Assembly (NCBI RefSeq): GCF_000364225.2
Contig: NZ_AQFT02000001.1
Span: 2,604,001 to 2,668,000 of the forward strand
DNA: 64,000 bases
Direction of reading: 5' to 3'
From: Eubacterium plexicaudatum ASF492
GTDB taxonomy: Bacteria; Bacillota; Clostridia; Lachnospirales; Lachnospiraceae
Made by a program: the position numbers and the translations under genes. The notes under the pieces are model-generated. The model saw only the letters and a list, made by a program, of their open reading frames with translations. It had not been told where the DNA came from and made no database searches. Below are positions 29,600-39,092 of this stretch, in pieces. The first letter of the stretch is position 1. Every line of letters begins with the position of its first letter.

Positions 29600-30528
29600 A
29601 TGAGCGATGTAAAAATACAATGGCATTCCGGTTTTGCAGCTGCCATAGAATTGGAACTGGCGGATAACAGACCGGATCTCACCTATATGAAAGAATACAA
29701 TTTAAATTCCAAACCATTGGAAATAGATCTGCTTGTAATAAAAAAGACAACGATACACCAATTGCAAATGAAATCGGCAAAATTTTCCGCAAATACAATA
29801 TTTTAGAATATAAATCCCCACAGGATCATCTGAATATTGACACGTTTTACAAAACAGGCGCCTATGCCAGCCTTTATAAATCGTATGGTGAAACCGTAAA
29901 TGCCAGGCCGGCGGATACCATTACCGTTTCTATTGTTAGAGAAACCCGACCGAATGGTTTATTTCGATATTTTAAGGACCATAACATCCTGTATTGCAAT
30001 CCATATCCGGGTATTTATTATGTAGAGAATGAAGTTTTATTCCAAACACAGATTATAGTCACAAAAGAATTGTCCGGGACAGAACACACCTGGCTGAAAG
30101 CTTTATCGGAAAATCTTGAAAAATCGGATTTGGAACACCTGCTGCAAAAAATAGACCGCTTACAATGGAATTTTGACCGGGTACTTGCAGATTCGGTTTT
30201 GGAAGTCGCTGTCCGGGCAAATAAAAAAATCGTATCAAAATTGAGAGGAGATGAGCATATGTGTCAGGCATTATTAGAAATTATGGAACCGGAAATTAAC
30301 AAAATAAAAGAATCCGTAGCGGAGTCCGTTACAAAGTCCGTTACGGAATCCGTAACGGAATCCGTTACGGAATCTGTTACGAAATCCGTTACGAAATCCG
30401 TTACGGAATCTAACCTTTTAAACACTGTAAAAAGTTTTCGCAGTCTTGGTATTGGCAATGACCAAATTATAGAACTGCTTATAACCAATTTCGGACTTTC
30501 TCCTCAGAAAGCCGAAACCTTTTTATAA
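29600..30528 (+). CDS. PD-(D/E)XK nuclease-like protein with SVTE repeat
   Basis: About 310 residues once one A lost in the run at 29740-29745 is restored. The N-terminal part has a PD-(D/E)XK-like core (an acidic IELELADNRPD segment, then LEIDLLVIKK, then a conserved EYKSPQDHL), as in the Clostridia family often listed with Rpn/transposase-associated nucleases. Near the C-terminus eight tetrapeptides of the form (E/K)SV(T/A) stand in tandem, followed by a small globular tail (SLGIGNDQIIELLITNFG). The nuclease call rests on motif reading only; many family members have no tested activity. ATG follows AAAGGA. Confidence 0.6.
30310..30405 (+). repeat. coding 12-bp tandem repeat, eight units
   Basis: Units of the type gaaTCCGTTACG encode (E/K)SV(T/A). 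The core TTCCGTTACGGAA is itself an inverted repeat, so the opposite strand also reads an SVTD-type repeat in an open frame. Copy number is likely variable between strains. Confidence 0.9.
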
Positions 30529-30539
30529 GAATATTGTAA

Positions 30540-30564
30540 AAAAGCCGGAAAATTTCCGGCTTTT
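30540..30564 (+). terminator. intrinsic terminator
   Basis: A perfect 25-bp palindrome, AAAAGCCGGAAA and complement, followed by TTATTTTT. It is 11 bp after the stop codon of the PD-(D/E)XK-like gene. Confidence 0.88.
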
Positions 30565-30601
30565 ATTTTTGGCTATTTTCAGACATTCTACAATCCGTAC
30601 A

Positions 30602-30662
30602 CAGAGATTTCGCTTTTAGTATTTATATTTATTCAATTATGGTTTTTTAAAGAATAGGGATA
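30602..30662. repeat. end repeat of a defective IS (copy of 41660-41721)
   Basis: About 61 bp starting CAGAGATTTCGCTTTTAG that recur almost exactly at 41660-41721. There the same first 18 bases also return inverted at 41988-42005, so this is one end of a transposable element whose other end is not found here. Confidence 0.75.
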
Positions 30663-30677
30663 ATATGTAGTTCATCC

Positions 30678-30841
30678 TAGAGCGTGTCTTAAAATTCATT
30701 CCTGCCATCTGCACGCCCCACTTTGTGGGAGATTTGTCCCTCATTCGGTCAACGTAGCCCACTACGCCTCCCTCATTCGGGACAAATCTCCCGCAAACTG
30801 TGACGTACAGATGACAGAAAGCAATTTTAAGACACGCTCTA
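30678..30841. mobile_element. 164-bp palindromic MITE-like element
   Basis: Ends are perfect 19-bp inverted repeats (TAGAGCGTGTCTTAAAATT). Inside, GGGAGATTTGTCCC pairs with GGGACAAATCTCCC, and CGTAG...CTACG forms the tip, so the whole can fold as one long imperfect hairpin. It carries no open frame and begins and ends in TA, compatible with TA-target insertion. A second, left-truncated copy is at 31250-31381. Confidence 0.8.
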
Positions 30842-31052
30842 GAACATCCGGCTTACACTTATAAGAGTTATCTTTCTGACCTTAAAATCCTTTGTCCTCC
30901 GGTAAAGATAGAGTTCTTTCATATTAAATGCTATGATGATCAGATAAAATATGGTCTCTACAGCTTTATGGCAATAACAGTGTTTCAGGTGGTAATACGT
31001 TTTGAGCTGATGGAAACCGGAAAGCAGGTCCCGTACAGCGCCTGCAAAAGCT
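30839..31052 (-). pseudogene. transposase C-terminal remnant
   Basis: Open frame without a start, reading FHQLKTYYHLKHCYCHKAVE and then a hydrophobic LIIIAFNMKELYLYRR, which looks like the last 70 residues of a DDE transposase. Its stop codon is formed by the last bases of the palindromic element. The same gatcatcatagcatttaa string recurs at 41910-41930, tying it to the second defective element. Confidence 0.5.
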
Positions 31053-31258
31053 AAAAAATTAGTTGACGGCGGATATAATAGAAAGACCGTTATTATGGGT
31101 ATCCGTCCGGAAGATTTAGGTGATTCCGATTATGAAATGAGCAACTATGCTGCAAAGATCGATTCTAACGTAACCGGATATGAATTACTTGGTTCCGAAG
31201 TAATCCTTTAATTCCAGGTTGGCGGTGCAAACATGAGCGCAAAAGTAGATGCACGCCC
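31053..31258 (+). pseudogene. fragment of UgpC/MsmK-type sugar ABC ATPase
   Basis: In-frame segment TVIMGIRPEDLGD then SNVTGYELLGSEVIL, a stop codon where Tyr is expected, and FQVGGANMSAKVDAR. This is the C-terminal regulatory part of the shared sugar-importer ATPase (MalK/UgpC/MsmX class). Walker motifs are absent. The reading frame runs straight into the second palindromic element at the shared GCACGC. Confidence 0.82.
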
Positions 31259-31381
31259 CACTTTGCGGGAGATTTGTCCCTCATTCGGTCAACGTAGTCC
31301 ACTACGCTTCCCTCATTCGGGACAAATCTCCCGCAAACTGTGACGCACAGTTGACAGAAAGCAATTTTAAGACACACTCTA
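31250..31381. mobile_element. left-truncated copy of the palindromic element
   Basis: 132 bp nearly identical to the right four-fifths of 30678-30841, ending AATTTTAAGACACACTCTA. The left 19-bp end is missing, replaced by the UgpC fragment. Confidence 0.8.
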
Positions 31382-31466
31382 GTATCATAATGAAACCAAT
31401 CGCCGACAATACTTTTTTTGCCAATTCATACATCTCCTTTTTACGTCTCTATGATTCTTGAGATTC

Positions 31467-33842
31467 TCAAAACTGACGCCGAAATATAATATACACAATG
31501 ACTGCCGGAAACAACATGCAAGATATTACGATTACGGCATCTATAGTCAAAAACAAGCTTCCAAATTCTATATGTCTGCGCAGACATAAAAAAATCTGTG
31601 CTGCAGCAACAAATGCCAATGCTGAGATTCCATGCCACGCACCTTCTTTGATTACCCTGAAATACATTTCATCTTTCCTGATCCCTATTTTATGCATGAG
31701 AATAAAATCTTTTCTCTGGTTCAGAAGATTCGCGTATAATGTATTATAATGGGTAAATATACCAATGCATGCGAGCAAAACAATAAAAATATCTGAAGCG
31801 TTTTCTGTCTGTGATCTGAATCCACATATCCCTGCATCTGCTCTTTCGCACTATGAAATGAGAGTGAATCATACTCTGCCATACGCTTGATATTTGCTGA
31901 TACAATTGCCTCTTTTCCCTCTTCTACCCATATATTCATTATTTGCGTAAACCATTTCCCGGAAAAAGCCTCTGCCGTTTCACTGTCTACAATCAGCAAA
32001 TTACCTCCAAGATGATTTTCTGATAACACTATGTTCTGCGTATCCAATAGCTTTACCTCAACGCTCGTGCATCCCTTTTTTGAAGCGTTTTTGATTAGTT
32101 TCTCATCATATAAGGTGAAAATATCCCCGGCTTTAAATTTAACGTATGCGCCAGTTCCCCTTCCATGATTGCTACATGTTCCTTTTTATCGCCTTTATGA
32201 TAAGATGGGACTATCGCCTGTATATTATCCGTTGTCACAAGCATAACCGTATATAAGCATTGTCTCTTTCCATCAATATCCTGCTCCATCTCATCCATGC
32301 TGCTGAAAAAACCGCCGTCTTTATTCAGCTTGTATTTTTCCTGACATAAAAACAAATCTTTTCCATAATTAATGTCGTAATTCTGTGTCTGCGTCACACC
32401 TGGCATTTCTTTTACGGTACGCATCGTCTGTTCCGATATCCCTGGTATGTTTTCGCCAAATATATTTTCAAATATGCTTCCCACTGTCAGCTGCAGGTCT
32501 CCCGGCACATAATCTTTCACATACATAATACCGGCATCACTTTGATTATCTTGAACTCCCAAGATACTTATTAAAATCGACAGTATAGAAACAATGATGA
32601 TCGATATCAGTATTTTTTTATAATTTTTCCTTTTATTGCGCATAATTTCCACAGGAACAGTCTCCTTTAACTGAACAGCCATTGTTGCTATGCTTGGAAC
32701 TATTACAAGTAAAAGCATACATACAGCATTTTGTATACCGGATATGGTCAGCTCTGAAGAAGTAAAGTTTTTAGCATCATATGTGTGAATAAAAATTTGC
32801 ATTAAACCGCTGTAAATTATTCTGTTTATCCAATAACTTAACAAAATACCTGCTATGACTCCCAACATAAGCAGTATAAAAAATTCACTTCCTGCTATCT
32901 TATACAAATCCCATGTTTGAAACCCCAGTTTGCGCAAATTCATAAAATCTCTTTTTTTTCAAAAAAAACGATTATAAAATATGTTATATAATACCATTAC
33001 ACAAACAAGCCATATCATAATATTCATGACTTTTTGCTGTTTTCTCAAGTTACCATTATCCTCTACAGCATCTGCAATCATAAAATTTTTCTTACCTCCG
33101 GAGTTTCCAACTTGTCCCCCTCATACCCCAGGTAAGCATTCAGATTTTGAATTTCACCTGTAATATTATTCTGATCTTTGAATCTGGCAACAACATTTAC
33201 ATTACCCCCATACTCTTCCATGATCCGGTATGCAAACTCTTTTGACACATATCCTATCTTGCGATCTGTAAATCCTGTATCATTATCTATTACTCCACAA
33301 ACCGTTAATGACAAATTCGGAAGCTGAAACAAAATATCGCCTGTATCCGAATCCGTCGACGTTAAATCAACCAAAATCTGATCTCCCAATTTCAAGCTGT
33401 TTTTTTTCATATAATTATTTGATAATACAACCTCATGTTCTGTTTCCGCCCAATGCCCTTCTATCACCTGCTTAATATTTTTATCCGCCACAACAGCGCC
33501 CAGATTTCGAAACCCTTCATCTATATATCCAAATGCTGTCCCGTCTTCTGACTGTCCCAGGCTAAAGCTTATTCCCGCTTCCAAAACCGCAGGATATGCC
33601 TTTATCTGTTCATATTGCTCCTTAGTAATACTATAGTAAGCTACATGGTGCTTGCCTTCTAAAGCTTCCGCGTTTAACCGATTTGCCATTTGAACATTTT
33701 CAAAAAGCTGATTACCGACCAAAAGTGATATGGTAATAAAACATAAAAATATAACAGTCAAAATTGTGTTTTTCTTATCTTTCCAAAAATATCCCTTAAC
33801 TACTAACAGAACTTTTTTTCTATCCATTGATAATCTCACCAT
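31467..33842 (-). CDS. FtsX/MacB-like ABC permease (several frameshifts)
   Basis: Large export-type ABC permease of about 790 residues. First membrane helix near residue 25 (TVIFLCFITISLLVG), a large extracellular MacB-like domain, then helix groups around LWKMNIMIWLVC-like and FILLMLGVIAGILLSYW, a second extracellular domain, and a final pair of helices with the coupling-helix sequence RRKDFILMHKIGIRKDE-like (here QRKDFILMHKIGIRKDE). Single-base breaks are near 33080, 32960, 32093 and about 31785. It overlaps the ATPase gene by 23 bp. With that ATPase it would move peptides, bacteriocins or lipids outward, or relieve antibiotic stress. Confidence 0.82.
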
Positions 33843-34473
33843 CCTCCATGCGTATCATACGATCTACATCTTGAACAAGATTTTCATTATGTGTTACAAG
33901 AACAATACTTGTCATGTATTTATGTATAAGCATTTTAAGCAAATCGATCACAATTCGTTCTGTTTTAGAGTCCAGGTTTCCGGTCGGTTCATCAGCCAAA
34001 AGTATTGGCGGATGGTTAATCAGCGCTCTCGCAATTGCTACTCTCTGCTGCTGCCCTCCTGACATCTGATCCGGATAATATTTTGCATACTTTTCAATTT
34101 CCAGCGTATGCAAAAGCTCATAAAGATACGTTTCGTCCCGTACCAGTTGTGGCAGTTTTATATTATCAATTGCTGTCAGCGAAGGGAGCAATTCATACGC
34201 CTGAAAGATAAATCCTATTTTTTCCCGCCTAACCATCGTTCTTTTTTTGTCTGGCAGCTGAAAGATATTTACATGATCTACATAGACATCCCCATCTGAT
34301 GGAGTATCCAATCCAGCCAGTATATTTAAAAGTGTTGATTTGCCAGAACCGCTTCTTCCCAAAACTGCGACAAATTCTCCTTTGTGGACAGTTAGATTAA
34401 CCCCGTTTAGTACACGCAGCATATTACTCTCTTGATACACTTTTGAAATATTGCTTGCTTTTAAAATTTCCAT
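33820..34473 (-). CDS. MacB/LolD-type ABC ATPase
   Basis: A 217-residue ATPase with Walker A GRSGSGKST, signature MSGGQQQR, Walker B ILLADEPTGNLD and the LVTHN switch. The DEPTGNLD form is typical of the MacB/LolD/BceA group. The ATG at 34471-34473 follows AAAGGTG; the in-frame GTG 12 bases upstream overlaps that site. It is partner to the overlapping FtsX-like permease. Confidence 0.93.
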   Translation of the reverse strand: MEILKASNISKVYQESNMLRVLNGVNLTVHKGEFVAVLGRSGSGKSTLLNILAGLDTPSDGDVYVDHVNIFQLPDKKRTMVRREKIGFIFQAYELLPSLTAIDNIKLPQLVRDETYLYELLHTLEIEKYAKYYPDQMSGGQQQRVAIARALINHPPILLADEPTGNLDSKTERIVIDLLKMLIHKYMTSIVLVTHNENLVQDVDRMIRMEDGEIING

Positions 34474-34508
34474 ATTTAACTGCACCTTTCTTTTTATTTA
34501 ACCATTCA

Positions 34509-34860
34509 TTACTGTTCTTCTTGAATTCGGCCATTTTTTAATATATTTAAATATCCTTCTGACTCTATCAACTCTTTGTCATGAGTGATTAATACAACTG
34601 TTTTTTCCCCTAAATCATATATTAAGTTTTTTATTCTTATTTTATTTTCATAATCCAAACCGGACGTGGGTTCATCAAAAATTATCACCTCTGCTTTTTC
34701 TAAAAGAACCCTCGTGATAGCAATTCTTTGTTTTTGTCCTCCGGATAAATTTCTCCCATATTCTGATATCATAGTATCAAATTGTTCTTTCATATTCATA
34801 ATTTCTTCATAGATACCCGTTCGCTTACACGTCTGTATAATTTCCTCCATACCATATTTA
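34509..34860 (-). pseudogene. ABC exporter ATPase C-terminal fragment, cut by IS
   Basis: Reads MEEIIQTCKRTGIYEEI, the signature NLSGGQKQRIAI, Walker B VIIFDEPTSGLD and LITHD: the last third of an MsbA/SunT-like exporter ATPase. It breaks at 34860, exactly at the left IS boundary. Joining across the IS, using one copy of the 5-bp target duplication, gives TIMENLVLSGKYGMEE, a normal exporter sequence. Immediately upstream of the MacB-type pair, so probably part of the same export locus. Confidence 0.85.
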
Positions 34861-34994
34861 GAGCGGTCTCGGAAACTCTTTAAGCCCGAATTTCCGCTCT
34901 TTTTTCATGTTCTTCTTTTTTGCTTTCCTCCATATCCCGGAAAACATTTTTGTTAAATTTTCAAAAAAGTATTGACATATAAGTCAAAATGTGC

Positions 34995-35035
34995 GGCGCG
35001 TTTGGTGACCATATACGCCAGTCACCAAACGCGCC
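34995..35035 (+). promoter_or_regulatory. hairpin in the IS leader
   Basis: GGCGCGTTTGGTGAC and its exact complement form a 15-bp stem over an 11-base loop, 68 bp upstream of the transposase ATG. No T run follows, so it is probably a barrier to read-through or a ribosome-masking structure rather than a terminator. Confidence 0.7.
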
Positions 35036-35102
35036 CCTTGTAGTTAAGAAGCGTCTGTGCCACACGCACAGCATTAAACTAAACTACTAGGAGGTGCACT
35101 TT

Positions 35103-36575
35103 ATGATCAAGTACTGGCAGTCCATGCAAGATTACAAGTACTTTCTCAACGAATCCAAAGTCCATTTCGATTCCTCTGAAAGAGTCCGGCTCCATACGGA
35201 GCTTTGGAAGCCATGGCAGAAACTCCGCCTTTTCGATACCGATAAGGCCATGGAGTTCCTTCTGCCCTTTTACTCCAACACTGGCAGGCCCGCTAAGAAC
35301 CAGCCACAAATCTTAAGGTCTTTTATCCTTTTCTTTCTTCTATTTTCAGAAGGTTTGGCCAAGCTATCCCTTACCCTTTGGGTCGACAGGCTCAAACATG
35401 ACCGCCTCCTTGCCGCTCTCATCGGCTGCACTACGGATTCCCTGCCGCCCCTCGGTTCTTATTTTGACTTCATGGACAGGCTCTGGGCTGCACCGCCAAC
35501 GGACTTATATGCGCGGGACAAACTGCTTCCGGCTTCCTGGAACACCAAAAAGCCGGATAAGCCCAAAGGCAAAAAACACAAAGCACAGGAGGCAAAGCCC
35601 AAAATCACAGAATCTATCGAAAAACGGCTCATGAGCGGGAAGGATATCCCTTTTAACTTTGAAGGGCGGCTGCAGCGCTTCTTCTATCACGTGGCTGTCC
35701 TGCCTTCCATGGAATCCGGCCTCATACCAAGGGAACACCTTACGGTTTCCGGAGACGGCACCGCCGTGCATACCCATGCCTGCCCACGCGGGCACCACAG
35801 GGTTGGCGCACCGGAAAACCTGCGGCATTTCCCCGACCCCGATGCTTCCTGGGGCTGGGACAGCGACCTGGAAAAATATTACTTCGGCTACACTTTGTTC
35901 CAATTATCCTGCTATAACAGTGAACTCAGGACAGATCTCCCCCTGCTTCTGCGTTTTACCAGTGCAAAGCGTCATGATTCGGTCAATTTCCTTGTCGCTT
36001 TCCATGAACTGGAAAAACATATGCCGGCTGTTTCCACCTCGAATATGTGCCTGGATTCCGCAATGGACAATTACCCCACCTACCGGATCCTTAAAAACAG
36101 GGGAATACGGGCCTTCATCGACCTGAACGACAAATGCGGCCGGCCAAAAACAATTCCTGATACCATCACCATTGACAAAGATGGAACGCCCTTATGTCAG
36201 GAAAAACTGCGCATGAAGCCTAACGGTTATGACAGATCCAGCGGTTACCTCATGTGGCGCTGCCCCTATGGGAAAGATCACTGTTCCAAATGTAAAAACT
36301 CCTGCACCGATTCCAAATATGGGAGAGTCGTCAAGACCCGGCCCGAATGGGATATCCGGCTTTACACCGACGTCCCCCGCGGCACAGATGCTTATAAGAA
36401 GATTTATAATCAACGCACCGCCACGGAACGTATCAACAACCGCATCCTCAATGATTACGGACTGCACCGTATGTTCATACACACAAAGGAGCATTATTCT
36501 TTCATGACAACCATGATTGGAATCTGCATCCATCTGGATGCCCGCTATAAACAGCAGGTGCAGGCAGTGGCATAA
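35103..36575 (+). CDS. IS transposase, DDE type
   Basis: A 490-residue transposase. The acidic catalytic set is suggested by LTVSGDGTAVHTH (first Asp), MCLDSAMDNYPTYRILK (second Asp) and NQRTATERINNRILNDYG (Glu), and a CPYGKDHCSKCKNSC zinc-like loop lies between the last two. I start at the ATG at 35103, 9 bases after AGGAGG, instead of an in-frame GTG three codons earlier. Intact, so the element may be active. Confidence 0.9.
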   Translation: MIKYWQSMQDYKYFLNESKVHFDSSERVRLHTELWKPWQKLRLFDTDKAMEFLLPFYSNTGRPAKNQPQILRSFILFFLLFSEGLAKLSLTLWVDRLKHDRLLAALIGCTTDSLPPLGSYFDFMDRLWAAPPTDLYARDKLLPASWNTKKPDKPKGKKHKAQEAKPKITESIEKRLMSGKDIPFNFEGRLQRFFYHVAVLPSMESGLIPREHLTVSGDGTAVHTHACPRGHHRVGAPENLRHFPDPDASWGWDSDLEKYYFGYTLFQLSCYNSELRTDLPLLLRFTSAKRHDSVNFLVAFHELEKHMPAVSTSNMCLDSAMDNYPTYRILKNRGIRAFIDLNDKCGRPKTIPDTITIDKDGTPLCQEKLRMKPNGYDRSSGYLMWRCPYGKDHCSKCKNSCTDSKYGRVVKTRPEWDIRLYTDVPRGTDAYKKIYNQRTATERINNRILNDYGLHRMFIHTKEHYSFMTTMIGICIHLDARYKQQVQAVA

Positions 36576-36763
36576 ACCAAGTTTCCTGCTTCCGGATTCT
36601 TTCAGGCCTGTTTTTCGACAGGTTTTAAAGTCATGCACATTTTTATTCTTTATGCTCTCTGGACTGCTCAAGCCCCATAATCATCCATCCCTTATCCCTC
36701 TCATTTCTGAAAATCAACCTTTTCCTGCTTATTCTCTATTGAGTTTCCGAGAGTGCTCATTTA

Positions 36764-36982
36764 CCGGAAAGCACAAGATTTTCCATAATTGTCCATAAAA
36801 AGTTTTAATTGTTTCTTAATTATTTCATCAATAATATCAAAATATTCTTTCCCTATTTTGATAAAAGCTTCTCCATGAATCAGCGCTATCTGATCTCCTT
36901 TTTGCAGGATACTGCATTTTCATTCCACTTGACTACACACATCTTCAAAACACCCTCTTATGAACTTCTCTTTGTCTTTCAT
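36764..36982 (-). pseudogene. remnant of ABC exporter upstream of the IS
   Basis: The other half of the broken exporter gene. Visible in mixed frames are LQKGDQIALI, the usual lead-in to Walker A, then IIDEIIKKQLKLF and, at the IS boundary, TIMENLVLSGKY. The Walker A itself and a large part before it are missing, and a stop codon lies upstream of LQKGDQ. The gene was therefore shortened before or besides the IS hit. Confidence 0.6.
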
Positions 36983-37006
36983 TCTATACAGCCTTAGAAT
37001 ACTATC

Positions 37007-37050
37007 ATTCTACAATCTTGTCAATATATACGTCTAATATTTTGTAGAAT
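37007..37050. promoter_or_regulatory. candidate BlaI operator
   Basis: ATTCTACAA and TTGTAGAAT form a 9-bp inverted repeat, 26 bp apart, each with a TACA/TGTA core as bound by BlaI/MecI-family repressors. It is placed between the divergent export genes and blaI, just upstream of the blaI -35. Confidence 0.65.
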
Positions 37051-37057
37051 ATCCGTA

Positions 37058-37086
37058 TTGACCCTCCTCACTTTTTCTTATAAAAT
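37058..37086 (+). promoter_or_regulatory. promoter of the BlaI-like gene
   Basis: TTGACC, 17-bp spacer, TAAAAT (or TATAAA two bases earlier), 32 bp before the ATG at 37118. Confidence 0.65.
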
Positions 37087-37117
37087 ATAGTTATCATATT
37101 ACGAAGGGATGTAAAAT

Positions 37118-37519
37118 ATGAATTCTTATTATGGATTATCTGAAATCGAATACGAATTGATGCAGCTTTTTTGGCAAAGCGACAAAGAATTGTTTTTTGC
37201 AGAAATCGTCCGCTACTGCAACGAACAAAAGGGGCATGACTGGGCGCAAACAACTATTCACACTTACCTGAGCCGATTGATTCAAAAAAATGTACTTACT
37301 TCCAGCCGAAAAGGTTATAAGCGATCTTATAAAGCAAAAGTTTCGGAAGATGAGTTATCAGGTATCTGGGCAAATAAATTTATTGAAACTTCTTATGAAA
37401 ATTCTGTTACGAAGTTCCTTGTATCTTTTACAAAAAAAACAAAGCTTTCCAAAGAAGAAATTGATCATCTACATCAATTTCTTGATGAACAGCTTCCAAA
37501 TGATGATTCATCGATTTAA
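37118..37519 (+). CDS. BlaI/MecI-family repressor
   Basis: A 133-residue winged-helix repressor: LSEIEYELMQLFWQSDKE, recognition region WAQTTIHTYLSRLIQKN and wing SSRKGYKRSYKAKVS, then a dimerisation helix region. In the classic system it is cleaved after a membrane M56 sensor detects beta-lactam. Here the M56 partner follows 16 bp downstream and ABC exporter genes lie upstream in the opposite direction. No beta-lactamase or PBP gene is near. ATG follows GAAGGGATG. Confidence 0.9.
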   Translation: MNSYYGLSEIEYELMQLFWQSDKELFFAEIVRYCNEQKGHDWAQTTIHTYLSRLIQKNVLTSSRKGYKRSYKAKVSEDELSGIWANKFIETSYENSVTKFLVSFTKKTKLSKEEIDHLHQFLDEQLPNDDSSI

Positions 37520-37535
37520 ATGCAGGAGAAAACCT

Positions 37536-38918
37536 ATGCCATTACTTATATCATTGTTAACCACTATGACTGCTTGTGGAACAATACCTTTTCTTATTTA
37601 TTTTATGCTGACAAGATTATTTGATTCGTCCATTTGTGCCGCATTGAGGTATCGAATTCTGAAATTATGCTTAATCTTTTACCTGATTCCTTTTCCGCTT
37701 TTTAAGCATCTGACGCTTCGGTTAGTTTTTCCAAATACACCAGACAATCTGCCCGCAGATGGCGCTCCTATTTATTTGGACCAAACCATCGTTCAGGATG
37801 GAAATCATTTTTTTATAGCCTCTATACCTGATGCACACAAGGCATTGCTTGCTGTATGGATGATCCTCATATCATCTTTGATGATACACCAGTTATACCT
37901 GTATTTCCGATTTCGTAAACAAATGAATTTAACATGTACTCCATATACAAAGTATCATGCACTTATGAAAGAACTTTGCAGCAATCTACATATTAGCAGA
38001 AAAATTTCTATCCTATTTTCGGATTCAGAAGCTTCCCCCTATACCTGCGGATTTTTTCGTCCGGTCATTGTTCTGACACACGCAGTCCCAAAGTCCGGCA
38101 TAAAAATTGTCTTGCTGCATGAACTGCATCATATAAAATCACATGATTTTTCATACGTCTGCTTGGCATGACTGCTGTACTGGTGCATGTTTATAATCCA
38201 TTCATTTTTTTGTTTTGGAAGGAATTAAAAAATATTCAGGAACTAAATTGTGATGAATCTCTGATAAAAAGTCTTCCTCAAAAAACACAAAACCTATATG
38301 GGCATATGCTGATTGATATGACAGCCACCCCATCCGTTCTGCACAGTCTGCCATTTATTTTTTGAAGGATAACAAACGATTTCTAAACAACAGAATCATA
38401 AAAATAAAACACCAATAAAAAACAGACGATGGCTGGCCCCGGTATTATTTTGCCTGATACTGATTGTTTCCAGTATTCCGGCTGCCGCCTATTCACCACC
38501 TACCATTCATCTGAAAAACTGGAGCTCTTTTCACAAAAAGCTGGCACAATCCGACTGGATTTCTATTGCATACAAAGATACTGCCGGATCTGACATACCT
38601 GACATACCAGATATACCAATAGATGAATTTGCTTTCCAATATACAGATGATTATCTTATGTTGGAAGACAACACCATACTGGCACATACACAAAAGCATA
38701 TGATGCCTGACCGGATTGCGAAAGACTGTCGTCACCATTATGCAACCGGCCTGGAAAAAAGACATTCGAAATGCAATGACACAAGCTGCATCGTTTCTTT
38801 TTATACCGTCAAATATTGTAAACAGTGTCATACGATTGTATCGTCAGTCCTGACCAACGAAGTTACCTGTAAACCCTGTCGGCATGAACCAGCCTCCTTT
38901 CCTGAACCGTCCGGCTAA
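37536..38918 (+). CDS. M56-family membrane metallopeptidase, BlaR1-like
   Basis: About 460 residues once frame breaks near 38165, 38361 and 38420 are repaired. N-terminal hydrophobic helices (residues 1-130), the gluzincin motif HELHHIKSHD (HExxH) and the NCDES downstream Glu region, a further helix (APVLFCLILIVSSIPAAAY), and an extracellular part ending in a Cys-rich tail with CKQCH and CKPCRH. A canonical BlaR1 penicillin-binding domain is not visible, so the ligand is probably not a beta-lactam, or it is a shorter relative. ATG follows GCAGGAG. Confidence 0.78.
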
Positions 38919-38976
38919 ATATTTTATGTTCTTAAAAATATAAGCAAATTTTATAAATTTACTATTATCATAAATC

Positions 38977-39060
38977 ATGGCTGGCATTATTTCCAATCGA
39001 AACAATGTCGGCCATACATCTTATACTTCTCCAACATTCATATTTTTATATATCAAAAAT
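38977..39060. repeat. hairpin repeat, copy 1
   Basis: GGCTGGCATT...AATGTCGGCC stem around TTTCCAATCGAA, followed by AT-rich sequence. About 84 bp, similar to 40885-40968. The 38919-39092 gap holds nothing else that I can recognise. Confidence 0.6.
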
Positions 39061-39092
39061 TCTTTATGCTATTCATTCAGTGTGGGAGAAGC

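Larger units (their letters stand above)
34861..36758 (+). mobile_element. 1.9-kb insertion sequence with 18-bp ends
   Basis: Ends GAGCGGTCTCGGAAACTC (34861-34878) and GAGTTTCCGAGAGTGCTC (36741-36758) are inverted with two mismatches. ATTTA is duplicated at 34856-34860 and 36759-36763, a 5-bp target-site duplication. It carries one transposase gene and interrupts the ABC exporter ATPase. IS family not certain. Confidence 0.93.

Noticed and set aside
30264..30488. Minus-strand open frame reading SVTD repeats
   Set aside because: It exists only because the 12-bp repeat of the plus-strand gene is self-complementary; no ribosome site or family support.
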